This document shows positions 7,146-15,096 of a stretch of DNA of 18,345 nt, one piece after another. The DNA is from JACPNA01 sp964429715 (GTDB taxonomy: Archaea; Nanobdellota; Nanobdellia; Woesearchaeales; GW2011-AR9), in assembly GCA_964429715.1 (NCBI GenBank), contig CAYSCV010000019.1, positions 1 to 18,345 on the forward strand. The letters are read 5' to 3'. A program made the translations under genes and the position numbers. Below the pieces are notes generated by a model. It worked only from the letters and a program-made list of their open reading frames with translations, made no database searches and was not told where the DNA came from. Numbering within the stretch: position 1 is the stretch's first letter; every line of letters begins with the position of its first letter.

Positions 7146-8672
7146 TTAGATGTTGATTTGTGTTATTTTGGAAATGACTTGGTTGGGATTATATTGTTGA
7201 AGTAGTTCTTTTGTTCTCATTCCGGAAGTGATGGCAATATATTTTATGCTTAATTTTTGACCGATGAGCATTTCTTCTTCTGTATCTCCTATAATCATAG
7301 CATTTTTGTTGAAAAATGGACTTTTTTGGATGTGGTCATATTTTGTTTCTGTTTCATTGCAGATAATTATTTCTTCAAATAAAGAAGTCATGTTTAATTT
7401 TTCAAGTTGTTTAAATGTGTTCTCTTTCTCTTTTCTATTCGTGAGGAGTATAAGCCAATGGTCTTTTTTGAGCTCTTTTATTTTTTTTAATGATTTATTA
7501 GTTATGGTGTCTAGTTGTAAATATTCTTTTTGTTCAATGATTTCGTTTCTTTTTTTGATGTATTCTTCAAATTCTGGTCCAGTAAGTATTTTTGCAGTTA
7601 TTTCTTTTTCAGATATTTTTTGTCTTTTTAGTTTGATATATTCTTCGAATGTGTAAGGGCTGTGATGATTTATACTTTGCAGTGCATCTTGGTGTGATTT
7701 GTATATTCGATGATACACGTTTAGTAGTGTTCCATCAAGATCAAAAAAAAGAGTCGTACGTTGTTTAAACCATTCTATCTCTTTTTTTAGGCCAGCTTCA
7801 ATAGAGGTTTCAGGTTTATAAGTAAAATGTGTTTTGATCTTTTCTTTGTTAAATATATAATCAATTGTAGGATTTGTGCTGGTTTGGTAGTATGGCAATA
7901 TGTTTTTATCGATATGGGTACATATATTTTCAGCGAGTTTTTTTATTGAGATACTTTGACCTTGGACAATGTTATATACTCCAGTTTGTTTTTGATTTAT
8001 TGTTTCAATAATGAAGTTGATTGCGTCTTCAATGTACATAAAATCACGTTGTTCTTCTCCATTTCCATAGATGAGAGGTGCTTTGTGATGTAGTACGTTT
8101 AGAATGAAGTTAGGGATTGCACGCTGGATTGTTTCTCCTGGGCCATAAATATTTGTTAGTCGTAATATTGTGAGGTTTATATTATTTTTTTGGCAATAGA
8201 CTTGGAGGTATTTTTCTGTTGCAACTTTACTTGCACCGTATAATGAGGTAGGATTGAGAGGATGTTCTTCGGTAATGGGAATTTGTGTAGGAGGGCCGTA
8301 TACTTCACAGGTGCTGGCAAAGATGAAATGAGCACCTGAAGGAATCATTTGTAGGAGATTCATGGTTGCGATTAGGTTATGTTCTATTGATGTTTCAATT
8401 TGATCTTGGTCTTTTTTTTTAGGGACGTGAGCAGCTAAGTGTATTATTATTTTTATATTCGAAAAAAGAGTGCGATATTTCTCTAATTTTTCTTTTTTTG
8501 TTAGGTCGAGGTTAAGAGGGGATACTTTTTTTTCTTTTATCAGTTGTTTTAATTGTGTAGAAGTACTTTTATAAATAATGAGGGGTATAGTCTCTTGAAT
8601 TATTTTTTTGGTTAAAGCTAGGCCTAAATGGCCGTTACATCCTGTGATGGCAATACTATTTTTGTTTAACAT
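7146..8672 (-). CDS. Fusion protein: NAD-dependent sugar epimerase/dehydratase + HAD hydrolase
   Basis: One 508-residue frame. Residues 1-303 are an extended short-chain dehydrogenase: ITGCNGHLG at 9-17 is the NAD-binding glycine motif, FAST at 118-121 gives the catalytic Ser/Thr, and Y145-x3-K149 the catalytic pair. RDFMYIEDA at 209-217 is typical of UDP-sugar 4-epimerases and dehydratases. Residues 308-508 are a HAD phosphatase-type domain: D311-x-D313-G-T, the motif II Thr in LLTNR (T411), and GDTEEE at 462-467. A helical cap fits between D313 and T411. The HAD part could dephosphorylate a sugar phosphate and the SDR part act on the nucleotide sugar, but the order and substrates are unknown. 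The gene starts 12 bases after the ATP-grasp stop. It is more AT-rich than the genes just downstream. Confidence 0.88.
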   Translation of the reverse strand: MLNKNSIAITGCNGHLGLALTKKIIQETIPLIIYKSTSTQLKQLIKEKKVSPLNLDLTKKEKLEKYRTLFSNIKIIIHLAAHVPKKKDQDQIETSIEHNLIATMNLLQMIPSGAHFIFASTCEVYGPPTQIPITEEHPLNPTSLYGASKVATEKYLQVYCQKNNINLTILRLTNIYGPGETIQRAIPNFILNVLHHKAPLIYGNGEEQRDFMYIEDAINFIIETINQKQTGVYNIVQGQSISIKKLAENICTHIDKNILPYYQTSTNPTIDYIFNKEKIKTHFTYKPETSIEAGLKKEIEWFKQRTTLFFDLDGTLLNVYHRIYKSHQDALQSINHHSPYTFEEYIKLKRQKISEKEITAKILTGPEFEEYIKKRNEIIEQKEYLQLDTITNKSLKKIKELKKDHWLILLTNRKEKENTFKQLEKLNMTSLFEEIIICNETETKYDHIQKSPFFNKNAMIIGDTEEEMLIGQKLSIKYIAITSGMRTKELLQQYNPNQVISKITQINI

Positions 8673-8684
8673 TTCATTTCTATC

Positions 8685-9761
8685 TTACTCTTTAAATAGA
8701 TTTTTTTTGCGTTCTTGGAGTATTTTAACGTGTGATTCGATTTCGTCTACTGTGGTTAGGATGGGTTTAAAGTCCATGCCGCGAATCCAGGCAATGTTGT
8801 CTTTGAGAGGATTTATCTTTTTTTCAAATGCAGGTATTTGATGGTCCATGGCAATTTGGAGTAAGATGTAGGGCATGTTTAAGCCAGCTTGGGTAAAGAA
8901 TTCGTGTGTTGTGAAAAAGCGGCCAATGTTTATTTCGGTTGGATTGGGGATGCCATTATTGTCATAGGTTAAATCAACGGAAAAAATGCCTTGGGGTTTT
9001 TGATCTATTGCAAGCACTGTTGCCTGGGCAATTTTATCTAATTCAGGATCAGAGTAGGTGATGCCTGTTCCCGTGGCACCACTAATTCCAGAGGGTGATA
9101 CTTTACCTAATTCCCAATATAGTCTTTTTCGACCTTGAGCGACAATGAGTTTCCCTTCGTGCCAAATTGACATCCAGGTTACAGAATCGGGTCGTAAGCA
9201 TTCGGCGGCGGTATAGCTACCCCAGCCTTTTTTAAAGTCAAGCCAGGCTTTGGCAGTTTTATAGTCTTCGGCAGCAAGGGAACCGCGGCCACCGGCTCCC
9301 GTGGTATCACGAATCCATATTTTATTTCCAAATTTTTCAAATGCAAGATGCAAATCGTTTTCGTCTTTAATAATCATTGTTTGCGGTTGTTTTATGCCAT
9401 GTTGTTGCCAGCGTTTATATGATTCAAATTTGTCTAGGCAAATTCTAACTGTCTCTTTTGAGGGAAGGAAGGTTTTACAATCCAACTGTTCTCGTTTTTC
9501 AGAGATTACACTCATTTCTGTGTCGTTTTGAATGTGAATAAATTCACAATTTGTTTCTTTGATAATTTGGTTTAAGATAGGAATGTATTTTGGGTCATGG
9601 GCTTCGGGAATGAGGAATTTTTGGTCAGTTTCGGCTCTTTGGAGGTAGTACTTGTTGCTGTCTGTTCCTACAAGATGTATTTTTTCAGGAGCGACACGAA
9701 GGGAGCGGGTGAAGTTTACAGCAGGACTGCCGCCAGCGCCAGTTACGAGTATTCTTTTCAT
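8685..9761 (-). CDS. ATP-grasp ligase, carbamoyl-phosphate-synthase-like
   Basis: ATP-grasp enzymes activate a carboxylate as an acyl phosphate and join it to an amine or other nucleophile. The 358-residue protein opens with a nucleotide-fold strand and glycine turn (ILVTGAGGSPAVNF, 4-17). This is the pre-ATP-grasp domain seen in CarB-like proteins of sugar loci. The flexible glycine loop is TTGAGGRGS at 153-161. Metal ligands appear in FSVDLTYDN (D263) and NPTEINIGRF (E276, N278). Its ATG overlaps the stop of the UDP-GlcNAc 2-epimerase gene by 4 bases, so the pair is probably translated together. I infer that it amidates a sugar carboxylate or attaches an amino acid or other acyl group to an amino sugar. 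No partner glutamine amidotransferase is present in the window. Confidence 0.85.
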   Translation of the reverse strand: MKRILVTGAGGSPAVNFTRSLRVAPEKIHLVGTDSNKYYLQRAETDQKFLIPEAHDPKYIPILNQIIKETNCEFIHIQNDTEMSVISEKREQLDCKTFLPSKETVRICLDKFESYKRWQQHGIKQPQTMIIKDENDLHLAFEKFGNKIWIRDTTGAGGRGSLAAEDYKTAKAWLDFKKGWGSYTAAECLRPDSVTWMSIWHEGKLIVAQGRKRLYWELGKVSPSGISGATGTGITYSDPELDKIAQATVLAIDQKPQGIFSVDLTYDNNGIPNPTEINIGRFFTTHEFFTQAGLNMPYILLQIAMDHQIPAFEKKINPLKDNIAWIRGMDFKPILTTVDEIESHVKILQERKKNLFKE

Positions 9762-10864
9762 GGTTGTTTTACCTCTATTTTTGAATATGAAATGCTTTTT
9801 TTTATTATCTTGATGATGTTATTACTTATATTCTTTTGAAAGTTAAATGGAATGTCTTTTATCTTTTGTAGTTCAGTTTCATTTTTGATTAATATGGTTG
9901 CGTGGTGAATAATATTGTCTTGCTGTTGGCCTATTAATTTTATTTTACCCATCTCTACATATTCATTAATCTCGATGTTTGTTCTTGGTACGAGGACGGG
10001 GATATTTAAGAAGACGGCTTCTTGATATACCCCTCCAGAATCAGTAATAATAAATCGAGCATGAGAGAGTAGGTTTATGAAAGGGATGTAACTTGGGGGG
10101 GTAATACATTTTATTTTTTTGGAGAGGGTGAGGTGGGATTGGTTTAGTGCTTTTTGTGTTCGAGGATGCAATGAAAATACGATATCGATTTGTTCTGAGA
10201 GAATATTTAACGCATTGATGATACTTTTTAAATTTTCAATGTTGTTAGTGTTTTCTTCACGATGGATAGTGGCAACGATATAATCTTGGGGGCTAATATT
10301 TAAATTATTAAATAAGAATTGCGGGGCGGTCTTTTTTGCACGTATACATGCTTCTTCAAGGATATTTCCTACTTGATAAATTTGTTCTAGTTTAAATCCT
10401 TCTTGAAGAAGATTTTGGGTGCTTTCGTTGTCGATTGTTAAGAGAAGGTCGGAACAATGGTCCGCTACTATTCGATTAATTTCTTCTGGTTGAGTGCGGT
10501 TTCGTGATCGACAGCCAGCTTCAAGATGTATGACTTTAGTGTGTTTTGTTGCGGCAATGGCGCCGGCGAGAGTTGAGTTTGTATCGCCAAAGATAAGGAC
10601 GGCAGCCGGTTTTTCGTTTAGAATTATTTTTTCTATTTCTTGGATCATTTTTCCAGTTTGTTCACCATGCGATCCCGAACCAATATTTAAGTGATAATCT
10701 GGTTGGCGTAATTTTAATTCTTCGATAAAGATTTCATTTAATTCGCGAGAATAATGTTGGCCGGTGTGGATAATTATATTTTGAAATTCTTGGTCTAATA
10801 GAGGTAATAAAGGGGAGAGTTTAATTAATTCTGGCCGTGTTCCTAATATTGTTATAATTTTCAT
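9758..10864 (-). CDS. wecB: Non-hydrolysing UDP-N-acetylglucosamine 2-epimerase
   Basis: The enzyme inverts C2 of UDP-GlcNAc or a related UDP-sugar, giving the manno form for surface glycans. The 368-residue length matches the family. Residues corresponding to E. coli WecB D95, E117, E131 and H213 appear as D94 (FGDTNS), E115 (HLEAG), E128 (PEEINR) and H201 (HREEN). TDSGGVYQEA at 274-283 binds the UDP phosphates. The loop between EAG and PEE is eight residues (CRSRNRTQ), shorter than in E. coli WecB and like the version I recall in WbpI-type epimerases of 2,3-diacetamido sugars. That fits the C3 amination pair in the same cluster, but short-loop enzymes acting on UDP-GlcNAc also exist. It is coupled by a 4-base overlap to the ATP-grasp gene. 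Confidence 0.92.
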   Translation of the reverse strand: MKIITILGTRPELIKLSPLLPLLDQEFQNIIIHTGQHYSRELNEIFIEELKLRQPDYHLNIGSGSHGEQTGKMIQEIEKIILNEKPAAVLIFGDTNSTLAGAIAATKHTKVIHLEAGCRSRNRTQPEEINRIVADHCSDLLLTIDNESTQNLLQEGFKLEQIYQVGNILEEACIRAKKTAPQFLFNNLNISPQDYIVATIHREENTNNIENLKSIINALNILSEQIDIVFSLHPRTQKALNQSHLTLSKKIKCITPPSYIPFINLLSHARFIITDSGGVYQEAVFLNIPVLVPRTNIEINEYVEMGKIKLIGQQQDNIIHHATILIKNETELQKIKDIPFNFQKNISNNIIKIIKKSISYSKIEVKQP

Positions 10865-10907
10865 AATGAAGAGGGATTGTTATTATTGCTCTTTACATGT
10901 GTTATAT

Positions 10908-11654
10908 TTATAATGGTTTTTTGCTTATTTTATAGCGAACAATTCTACTCATTAGTTTGGCGTGACTTATAACAGTACTGGCAAGTTTCATTTTTGAGGT
11001 GCCATATTTGCGAACGTTAAGAGTGGCGGGGTATTCTTTGATGGTGTAGCCTTTGATGTAGGCTTTTAGTAAAACTTCAGGGACAAATAAGAAGTTGTCT
11101 TTGTCGCTGGTTATATTTTCGATTACTTTTTTGCGGTAAATGCGAACCATACCACCGGGGCTGTAAATTCCGGATTGGAGTAGAAATTTATAGATGTTTG
11201 ATGCGCTTTTACTGAGAAATAAACGATAGGCAGGAATGTTGTTGACTTTTCCTTGGGGATGATAGGGGGAGACGGTGACAAGGTCGATATTTTGTTCTGG
11301 GGTGTCGATCATTTGAAGCATGGGGAGTAAGAGTTCTGGATCGTAGGTGCAGTCACTGTCGAGGCAGGCAATAAGATCGCCAGCGGCATGGGAGAATCCG
11401 GTCCGCAGCGCTGCACCAAGATTTTTATTTTTTTCATGGGTGAGAATGGTGGTTTCTGGCCAGTTGCTGAAGTACCTATTTAGGAGATCGGCTGTTTTAT
11501 CGGTACTGCCATCGTTTACAAAAATGAGTTGAAGAGTATATTGTTCTTTTAGTTTGTTGATTACTGGCTCTAGTTTTTGGGCCAAATTAGGGATGCCTTC
11601 TTCTTCGTTATAGCAAGGGATGATAAGAGATAATTTCAGTTTTTGATTTAGCAT
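10908..11654 (-). CDS. Family 2 glycosyltransferase (DPM1-like, soluble)
   Basis: GT-A transferase of 248 residues with no membrane helix, so it is probably a peripheral membrane or cytosolic enzyme. It has SLIIPCYNEEEG at 9-20, FVNDGSTDKT at 45-54 (D48), an NLGAALRTGF turn at 78-87, and the metal-binding LDSDCTYDP at 98-106 (D99, D101). The C-terminal part (FLFVPEVLLKAYIKGY, then a basic KYGTSKMK stretch at about 216-223) is the acceptor-side pattern of polyprenyl-phosphate sugar synthases. The basic end may hold it to lipid. It sits 22 bases after the flippase-like gene and 43 bases before the epimerase. A TATA-like TTTTAAA near 11683 and an AGAGG ten bases before the ATG are both visible, so either start mode is possible. 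The donor sugar is unknown. Confidence 0.88.
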   Translation of the reverse strand: MLNQKLKLSLIIPCYNEEEGIPNLAQKLEPVINKLKEQYTLQLIFVNDGSTDKTADLLNRYFSNWPETTILTHEKNKNLGAALRTGFSHAAGDLIACLDSDCTYDPELLLPMLQMIDTPEQNIDLVTVSPYHPQGKVNNIPAYRLFLSKSASNIYKFLLQSGIYSPGGMVRIYRKKVIENITSDKDNFLFVPEVLLKAYIKGYTIKEYPATLNVRKYGTSKMKLASTVISHAKLMSRIVRYKISKKPL

Positions 11655-11676
11655 TTATTATATTCCTCTTAAAATG

Positions 11677-12726
11677 TTATTTAAAAGGTTTATGATTCTG
11701 AAATGTTATATCTTTGGTTGTTTCTTCCATAGGGGGTTTAGGGGCTTGTTCTGTTTTGACAAAATAACCCAAATGAATGAGAAAGAGGGCACCGAGGATG
11801 ATAATGGTGTAATATGAAATGGCACGGTCAAGAAGGATGGCACTTTTTGCGGTTGTCGTTAGAGTTGCGGGGATAAGTGTTGTAAGTATTGCAACTGATG
11901 AAAATTCTGTAACGCCAATACCCCCCGGGATAGCTGAAAGAACACCGAGTAATATTCCTGCAGAAAGGATAGTTGCAAGAATGGGAAGCGTTACGGAAAT
12001 GCCAAATGCGGCGGCGATAAAATAAAAACGGACAAGTTCTAAAGCGTTTGTAATGAATGAAAGAAGGGCAATATGAAGAATTGTCCTCTTTGAATGGAAT
12101 ATGGTAAAACTCATGATGCTTTGTTCTATAAAATTGAGTACTCTGGTTTTGAATGAATGAGGAAGGGGTACAAAGGTCATAATTTTTTGGATTATGTTAA
12201 AGATATACTTTGGAAATATTATGGCGCTGAGTATACAAAAAACAATGAAAGATAGGCTGATTATTACAATCTTTAGACTAATTATGTTTTGGGTTGGAAT
12301 GAATATTAAACCTATTAGGAGAAAAATGACAAAGCACAGTAAGTCAATGGCACGTTCGATAATTAAAGCAGAAAGTGATTTTGTGATGGGAATATTATGT
12401 TTATTTTTGTATAAGAGGGGGCGAGCAAGTTCTATTCTTCCGGGGATAAAACTGCCTGCGGCAATGCCGGCAAGTACAGCTTGGAATGAAAACCAGAGCG
12501 AGGTTTTTGTTTGTGTGATTTTATGAATCAGTATACGCCAACGATATGCTTTGAAAAATATCCCAATCATGGTTATTGCAAATGTTAAGAAGAGAAGTGT
12601 TAGGGGGGAAGGGAGAGAGGTTATGGTTTTTAATAGTTCTTGGGGTTGGAGTGTATGTATAAATACACCTAATATAAGAATTCCTAGTATTAATAAACTA
12701 TATTTTAATATTGCTGCAAGATTCAT
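11677..12726 (-). CDS. Lysylphosphatidylglycerol-synthase-TM/UPF0104 family membrane protein (flippase-like)
   Basis: Integral membrane protein of 349 residues with about eight hydrophobic segments. The family is known from the membrane half of MprF and from archaeal glycosylation clusters, where a member is suspected of flipping lipid-linked sugars. Family marks are GSFIPGRIELARPLL at 91-105, an R125-x2-D128 charged pair inside a helix, PGGIGVTE at 267-274, and D300-R301 in a late helix. The C-terminal tail from about 324 is polar and cytoplasmic. It is the first gene of the leftward glycan cluster, has a TATA-like box 28 bases ahead, and diverges from the GT39 gene. This context supports a part in moving or handling lipid-linked glycans; direct evidence for flipping is not in the sequence. 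Confidence 0.85.
   Translation of the reverse strand: MNLAAILKYSLLILGILILGVFIHTLQPQELLKTITSLPSPLTLLFLTFAITMIGIFFKAYRWRILIHKITQTKTSLWFSFQAVLAGIAAGSFIPGRIELARPLLYKNKHNIPITKSLSALIIERAIDLLCFVIFLLIGLIFIPTQNIISLKIVIISLSFIVFCILSAIIFPKYIFNIIQKIMTFVPLPHSFKTRVLNFIEQSIMSFTIFHSKRTILHIALLSFITNALELVRFYFIAAAFGISVTLPILATILSAGILLGVLSAIPGGIGVTEFSSVAILTTLIPATLTTTAKSAILLDRAISYYTIIILGALFLIHLGYFVKTEQAPKPPMEETTKDITFQNHKPFK
11680..11686 (-). promoter_or_regulatory. Possible TATA-like box before the soluble GT2 gene
   Basis: TTTTAAA on the minus strand, centred about 29 bases before the start at 11654 and lying inside the 3' end of the flippase-like gene. It could give an internal leaderless transcript. An AGAGG on the minus strand at 11665-11669 instead suggests internal ribosome binding. 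Confidence 0.25.
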
Positions 12727-12750
12727 TTTTTGTATTGGTTGATAGGGTTA

Positions 12751-12758
12751 TTTTTAAA
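12751..12758 (-). promoter_or_regulatory. TATA-like box for the leftward glycan cluster
   Basis: TTTAAAAA on the minus strand, centred about 28 bases before the ATG at 12726, with no Shine-Dalgarno. This fits a leaderless archaeal promoter for the cluster that starts with the flippase-like gene. The 89-base divergent gap (12727-12815) holds this box and the opposite box at 12786-12793. Confidence 0.5.
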
Positions 12759-12785
12759 TGTGTGTTTACTTATTGTTTAATAATG

Positions 12786-12793
12786 TTTATATA
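12786..12793 (+). promoter_or_regulatory. TATA box for the rightward glycosyltransferase operon
   Basis: TTTATATA centred about 26.5 bases before the ATG at 12816. The stretch between is AT-rich and has no Shine-Dalgarno. This is the clearest archaeal-style leaderless promoter in the window and would drive the GT39, DPM1-type and methyltransferase genes. Confidence 0.6.
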
Positions 12794-12815
12794 GGTTATT
12801 TTAGCTTTTTATATA

Positions 12816-14312
12816 ATGGATAAGTTGAAGACGTTTCTGTGGTTATTTTTGATTGTAATATTAGGGTTTAGTTTACGCTGGTATGATTTGGCAACAGAGA
12901 GTTTATGGAATGATGAGGCTTTTTCGGTACATCATGCTTCATTAGGGAATGTTTCTGAGGTGATTGAAGAGGTTTCAATGACCGAAGGAGCTCCCGCAGG
13001 GTCTTATATCCTTTTACATTATTGGATACGCTGGTTTGGTTTGTCAGAGGTTGCGGTTCGATCGTTATCTGTGTTATTTGGTGTTCTCGCTATTTTATGT
13101 TTGTTTTTTTTGGTGCGGTTGTTTTTTTCTGATGCTGCAGCGTTATTATCTTCGTTGTTTTTAGCTACATCAATGTTACAGGTATTATTTTCACAAGAAG
13201 CCAGATTGTATAGTTTGTTTACGTTTTTAACAATTTGTACAAGTTATATTCTTGCTCTTATTTTTATTCGGACATCGCGAAAAGAAAAAACAGTTTTTTG
13301 GTGGGTGGTATATTTTATCGTTGTTTTTTTGGCTTTTTATGTAAGTTATACCACTTTATTCTTAGTATTATTCTATTCTATTCTGTTATTATTATATTGG
13401 GAAAAATTCGATTCTCATTTCCGATCGACTTTTATATGGATTCATTCTATTTTAGCATTGTTACTTTTTTGTTTCTATTTTTTTTTTGGACAGATATTCG
13501 TACAACGATTCTTGTCTTTTAATAAAGGGTTAACTAATTCTTTGATCTCTAAACATTTACCGGCATTTCTAGCTCAATTTGGTTTATTTTTTTATACGCT
13601 TCCGTTGTTACTGTTTCTTTGTTTCTTTTTCTTTTTCTTTTTGTTAAAAAAGAAACACACATTTTTACAATTTTCAATCTCTGATACGTTATTTTTTGTA
13701 GTTGTGAGTTTTTGGGCAGTTTTTTATGTCTATCTTTGTTTTTATACGCTTACGTTATTTGGAATCCCTCTCACTCAGAATCCGATAACACAGTCTTATT
13801 TTCTAATTAGGCATTCTTTTTTTCTGGCGCCGTTATTGTATGTCTATGCTGCGTATAAGATATGTACGATGCGTCGGAAAGTATTTGCAGTGGGGGTCAT
13901 GATTGTAATACTGTTAGTGAATATTGTTGCACTTTCAGCTTATTATTCACAAACGACGAAAGCGCCATGGAGGGAGGCGATGAGTTATATTCAAGAAAGA
14001 AGTTCTTCCCCTAATTTACTTTTACTTGATAAAGGCGGCTTTTCTAATGAATACTTATTACGTTATTATTATACCTCTACGTTTTCTTTGGTTAAAATCA
14101 CTTCTTCAGAAGAATGGAGGAAGTTAGATAAAATGACTGATACAGAAGTCTGGCAAGCTATTGGTAAGAGGGAGGAATTTTGGTTGATTTTATATAAGAA
14201 TACAAGTACGAAAGATTTTTATAAAAATTTGTTGGATACGCGTTATATTTCTGATGATTCAACAGATTTTAAGGGAATAAAGATATATCATTATCGTACA
14301 CGAAATATTTAA
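12816..14312 (+). CDS. GT39/ArnT-like (PMT family) membrane glycosyltransferase
   Basis: These GT-C enzymes use a polyprenyl-phosphate sugar as donor and act on the outer membrane face. The 498-residue protein has a first helix at about 6-22, followed by the family's catalytic segment: YDLATESLWNDEAFS at 23-37, with D33-E34 as the acidic pair. R21 and the hydrophobic N-terminus are also typical. Roughly ten further hydrophobic segments follow to about residue 385. A soluble C-terminal part of about 110 residues ends in a strand-rich tail (IKIYHYRTRNI). The gene heads a rightward operon, and the next gene is a DPM1-type synthase that would make exactly such a lipid-linked donor. Acceptor unknown: lipid, glycan or protein. 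The + strand is strikingly T-rich here, with many Phe and Leu codons. Confidence 0.85.
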   Translation: MDKLKTFLWLFLIVILGFSLRWYDLATESLWNDEAFSVHHASLGNVSEVIEEVSMTEGAPAGSYILLHYWIRWFGLSEVAVRSLSVLFGVLAILCLFFLVRLFFSDAAALLSSLFLATSMLQVLFSQEARLYSLFTFLTICTSYILALIFIRTSRKEKTVFWWVVYFIVVFLAFYVSYTTLFLVLFYSILLLLYWEKFDSHFRSTFIWIHSILALLLFCFYFFFGQIFVQRFLSFNKGLTNSLISKHLPAFLAQFGLFFYTLPLLLFLCFFFFFFLLKKKHTFLQFSISDTLFFVVVSFWAVFYVYLCFYTLTLFGIPLTQNPITQSYFLIRHSFFLAPLLYVYAAYKICTMRRKVFAVGVMIVILLVNIVALSAYYSQTTKAPWREAMSYIQERSSSPNLLLLDKGGFSNEYLLRYYYTSTFSLVKITSSEEWRKLDKMTDTEVWQAIGKREEFWLILYKNTSTKDFYKNLLDTRYISDDSTDFKGIKIYHYRTRNI

Positions 14313-14337
14313 ATAAAACTGGTTTTGAGGATAGAAT

Positions 14338-15096
14338 ATGAAGAAAAAGATGAAGATGGAACCAAAGATTGAATTAAGTGTGGTTACGGTTACGTATAAT
14401 GAAAAAGAGAACATTACATTATTTATTGAGGCAATAAACAAAGTGTTTGTTGAAAATAATATTACTGGTGAGGTGGTTGTTGTTGATGATAATTCACCGG
14501 ATGGGACGGCGGCAGTTGTTGATGAACTGAAGAAAAAGTATCCGCGCACGGTGTTGATTACTCGTCCGGGGAAGATGGGGATTGGCAGCGCATATAAGAC
14601 GGGGGTGGATGGGGCTTCTGGTGAAGTTGTGGCGTTACTTGATGCGGATTTGAGTCATCCGCCCGCGACGTTGTTTCAGATGTATCAATTGGCGTGTACG
14701 GGTACGATTGTGTTTGGGTCACGATATTTAGGTGAGACGACGTTTGAGACAGATTTTGCTCATAGAATTGGAACTAAACTTTTGAATGGGTGGGTGAGTT
14801 TTATGTTAGGAACGGGAATGAGGGATCATACGAATGGGTATTTATGTGTACAACGAGGTGTGTTACAGCGAGTGTTTGAGGAGAGTACGGCTCATGGTGT
14901 GGCGCCGTTTGATCATATTTTGTATGGGATTACGATTGCGGGTGTGGCACGAAAGTTAGGTATTCCGATTGTGGAGGTTAAAGCGCCTTATAACAAACGG
15001 ATCCATGGGGAGACGAAGATTCCGTTTTTGTGGGGGTTGAAAGTGGTGTTTGGGGATATGGTGTATGCGTTACGATTACGGTTTCGATTACGATGA
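14338..15096 (+). CDS. Dolichol/polyprenyl-phosphate mannose synthase-like GT2 (DPM1 type)
   Basis: GT-A enzyme that transfers a hexose, typically mannose from GDP-mannose, to a polyprenyl phosphate. The 252-residue soluble form lacks membrane helices, as in short DPM1 enzymes. VTVTYNEKENI at 16-26, VVVDDNSPDGT at 47-57 (D50, D51), and LLDADLSHPP at 100-109 (D102, D104) are close to the DPM1 consensus. The acceptor-side FGSRY, TNGYLCVQRG and KIPFLWGLK segments follow. A GAGG at 14327-14330 is seven bases before the ATG; it is the best Shine-Dalgarno seen here, as expected for an internal operon gene 25 bases after GT39. The C-terminus LRLRFRLR is encoded by two CGATTACG octamers. Its product is a plausible donor for the GT39 protein. 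Confidence 0.9.
   Translation: MKKKMKMEPKIELSVVTVTYNEKENITLFIEAINKVFVENNITGEVVVVDDNSPDGTAAVVDELKKKYPRTVLITRPGKMGIGSAYKTGVDGASGEVVALLDADLSHPPATLFQMYQLACTGTIVFGSRYLGETTFETDFAHRIGTKLLNGWVSFMLGTGMRDHTNGYLCVQRGVLQRVFEESTAHGVAPFDHILYGITIAGVARKLGIPIVEVKAPYNKRIHGETKIPFLWGLKVVFGDMVYALRLRFRLR

Noticed and set aside
7264..7656. Rightward 130-codon frame
   Set aside because: Antisense to the HAD domain of the SDR-HAD fusion, dominated by Ser and Phe from complementary Lys- and Glu-rich codons; no start signals.
15030..15092. Longer N-terminus for the rightward methyltransferase (ATG at 15030)
   Set aside because: The extra 21 residues would overlap conserved end sequence of the DPM1-type gene and are read from its codons; the ATGA overlap at 15093 is the better start.
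15073..15092. Two CGATTACG octamers near the end of the DPM1-type gene
   Set aside because: They encode a short LR-repeat tail; two copies of eight bases are not enough to propose a functional repeat.
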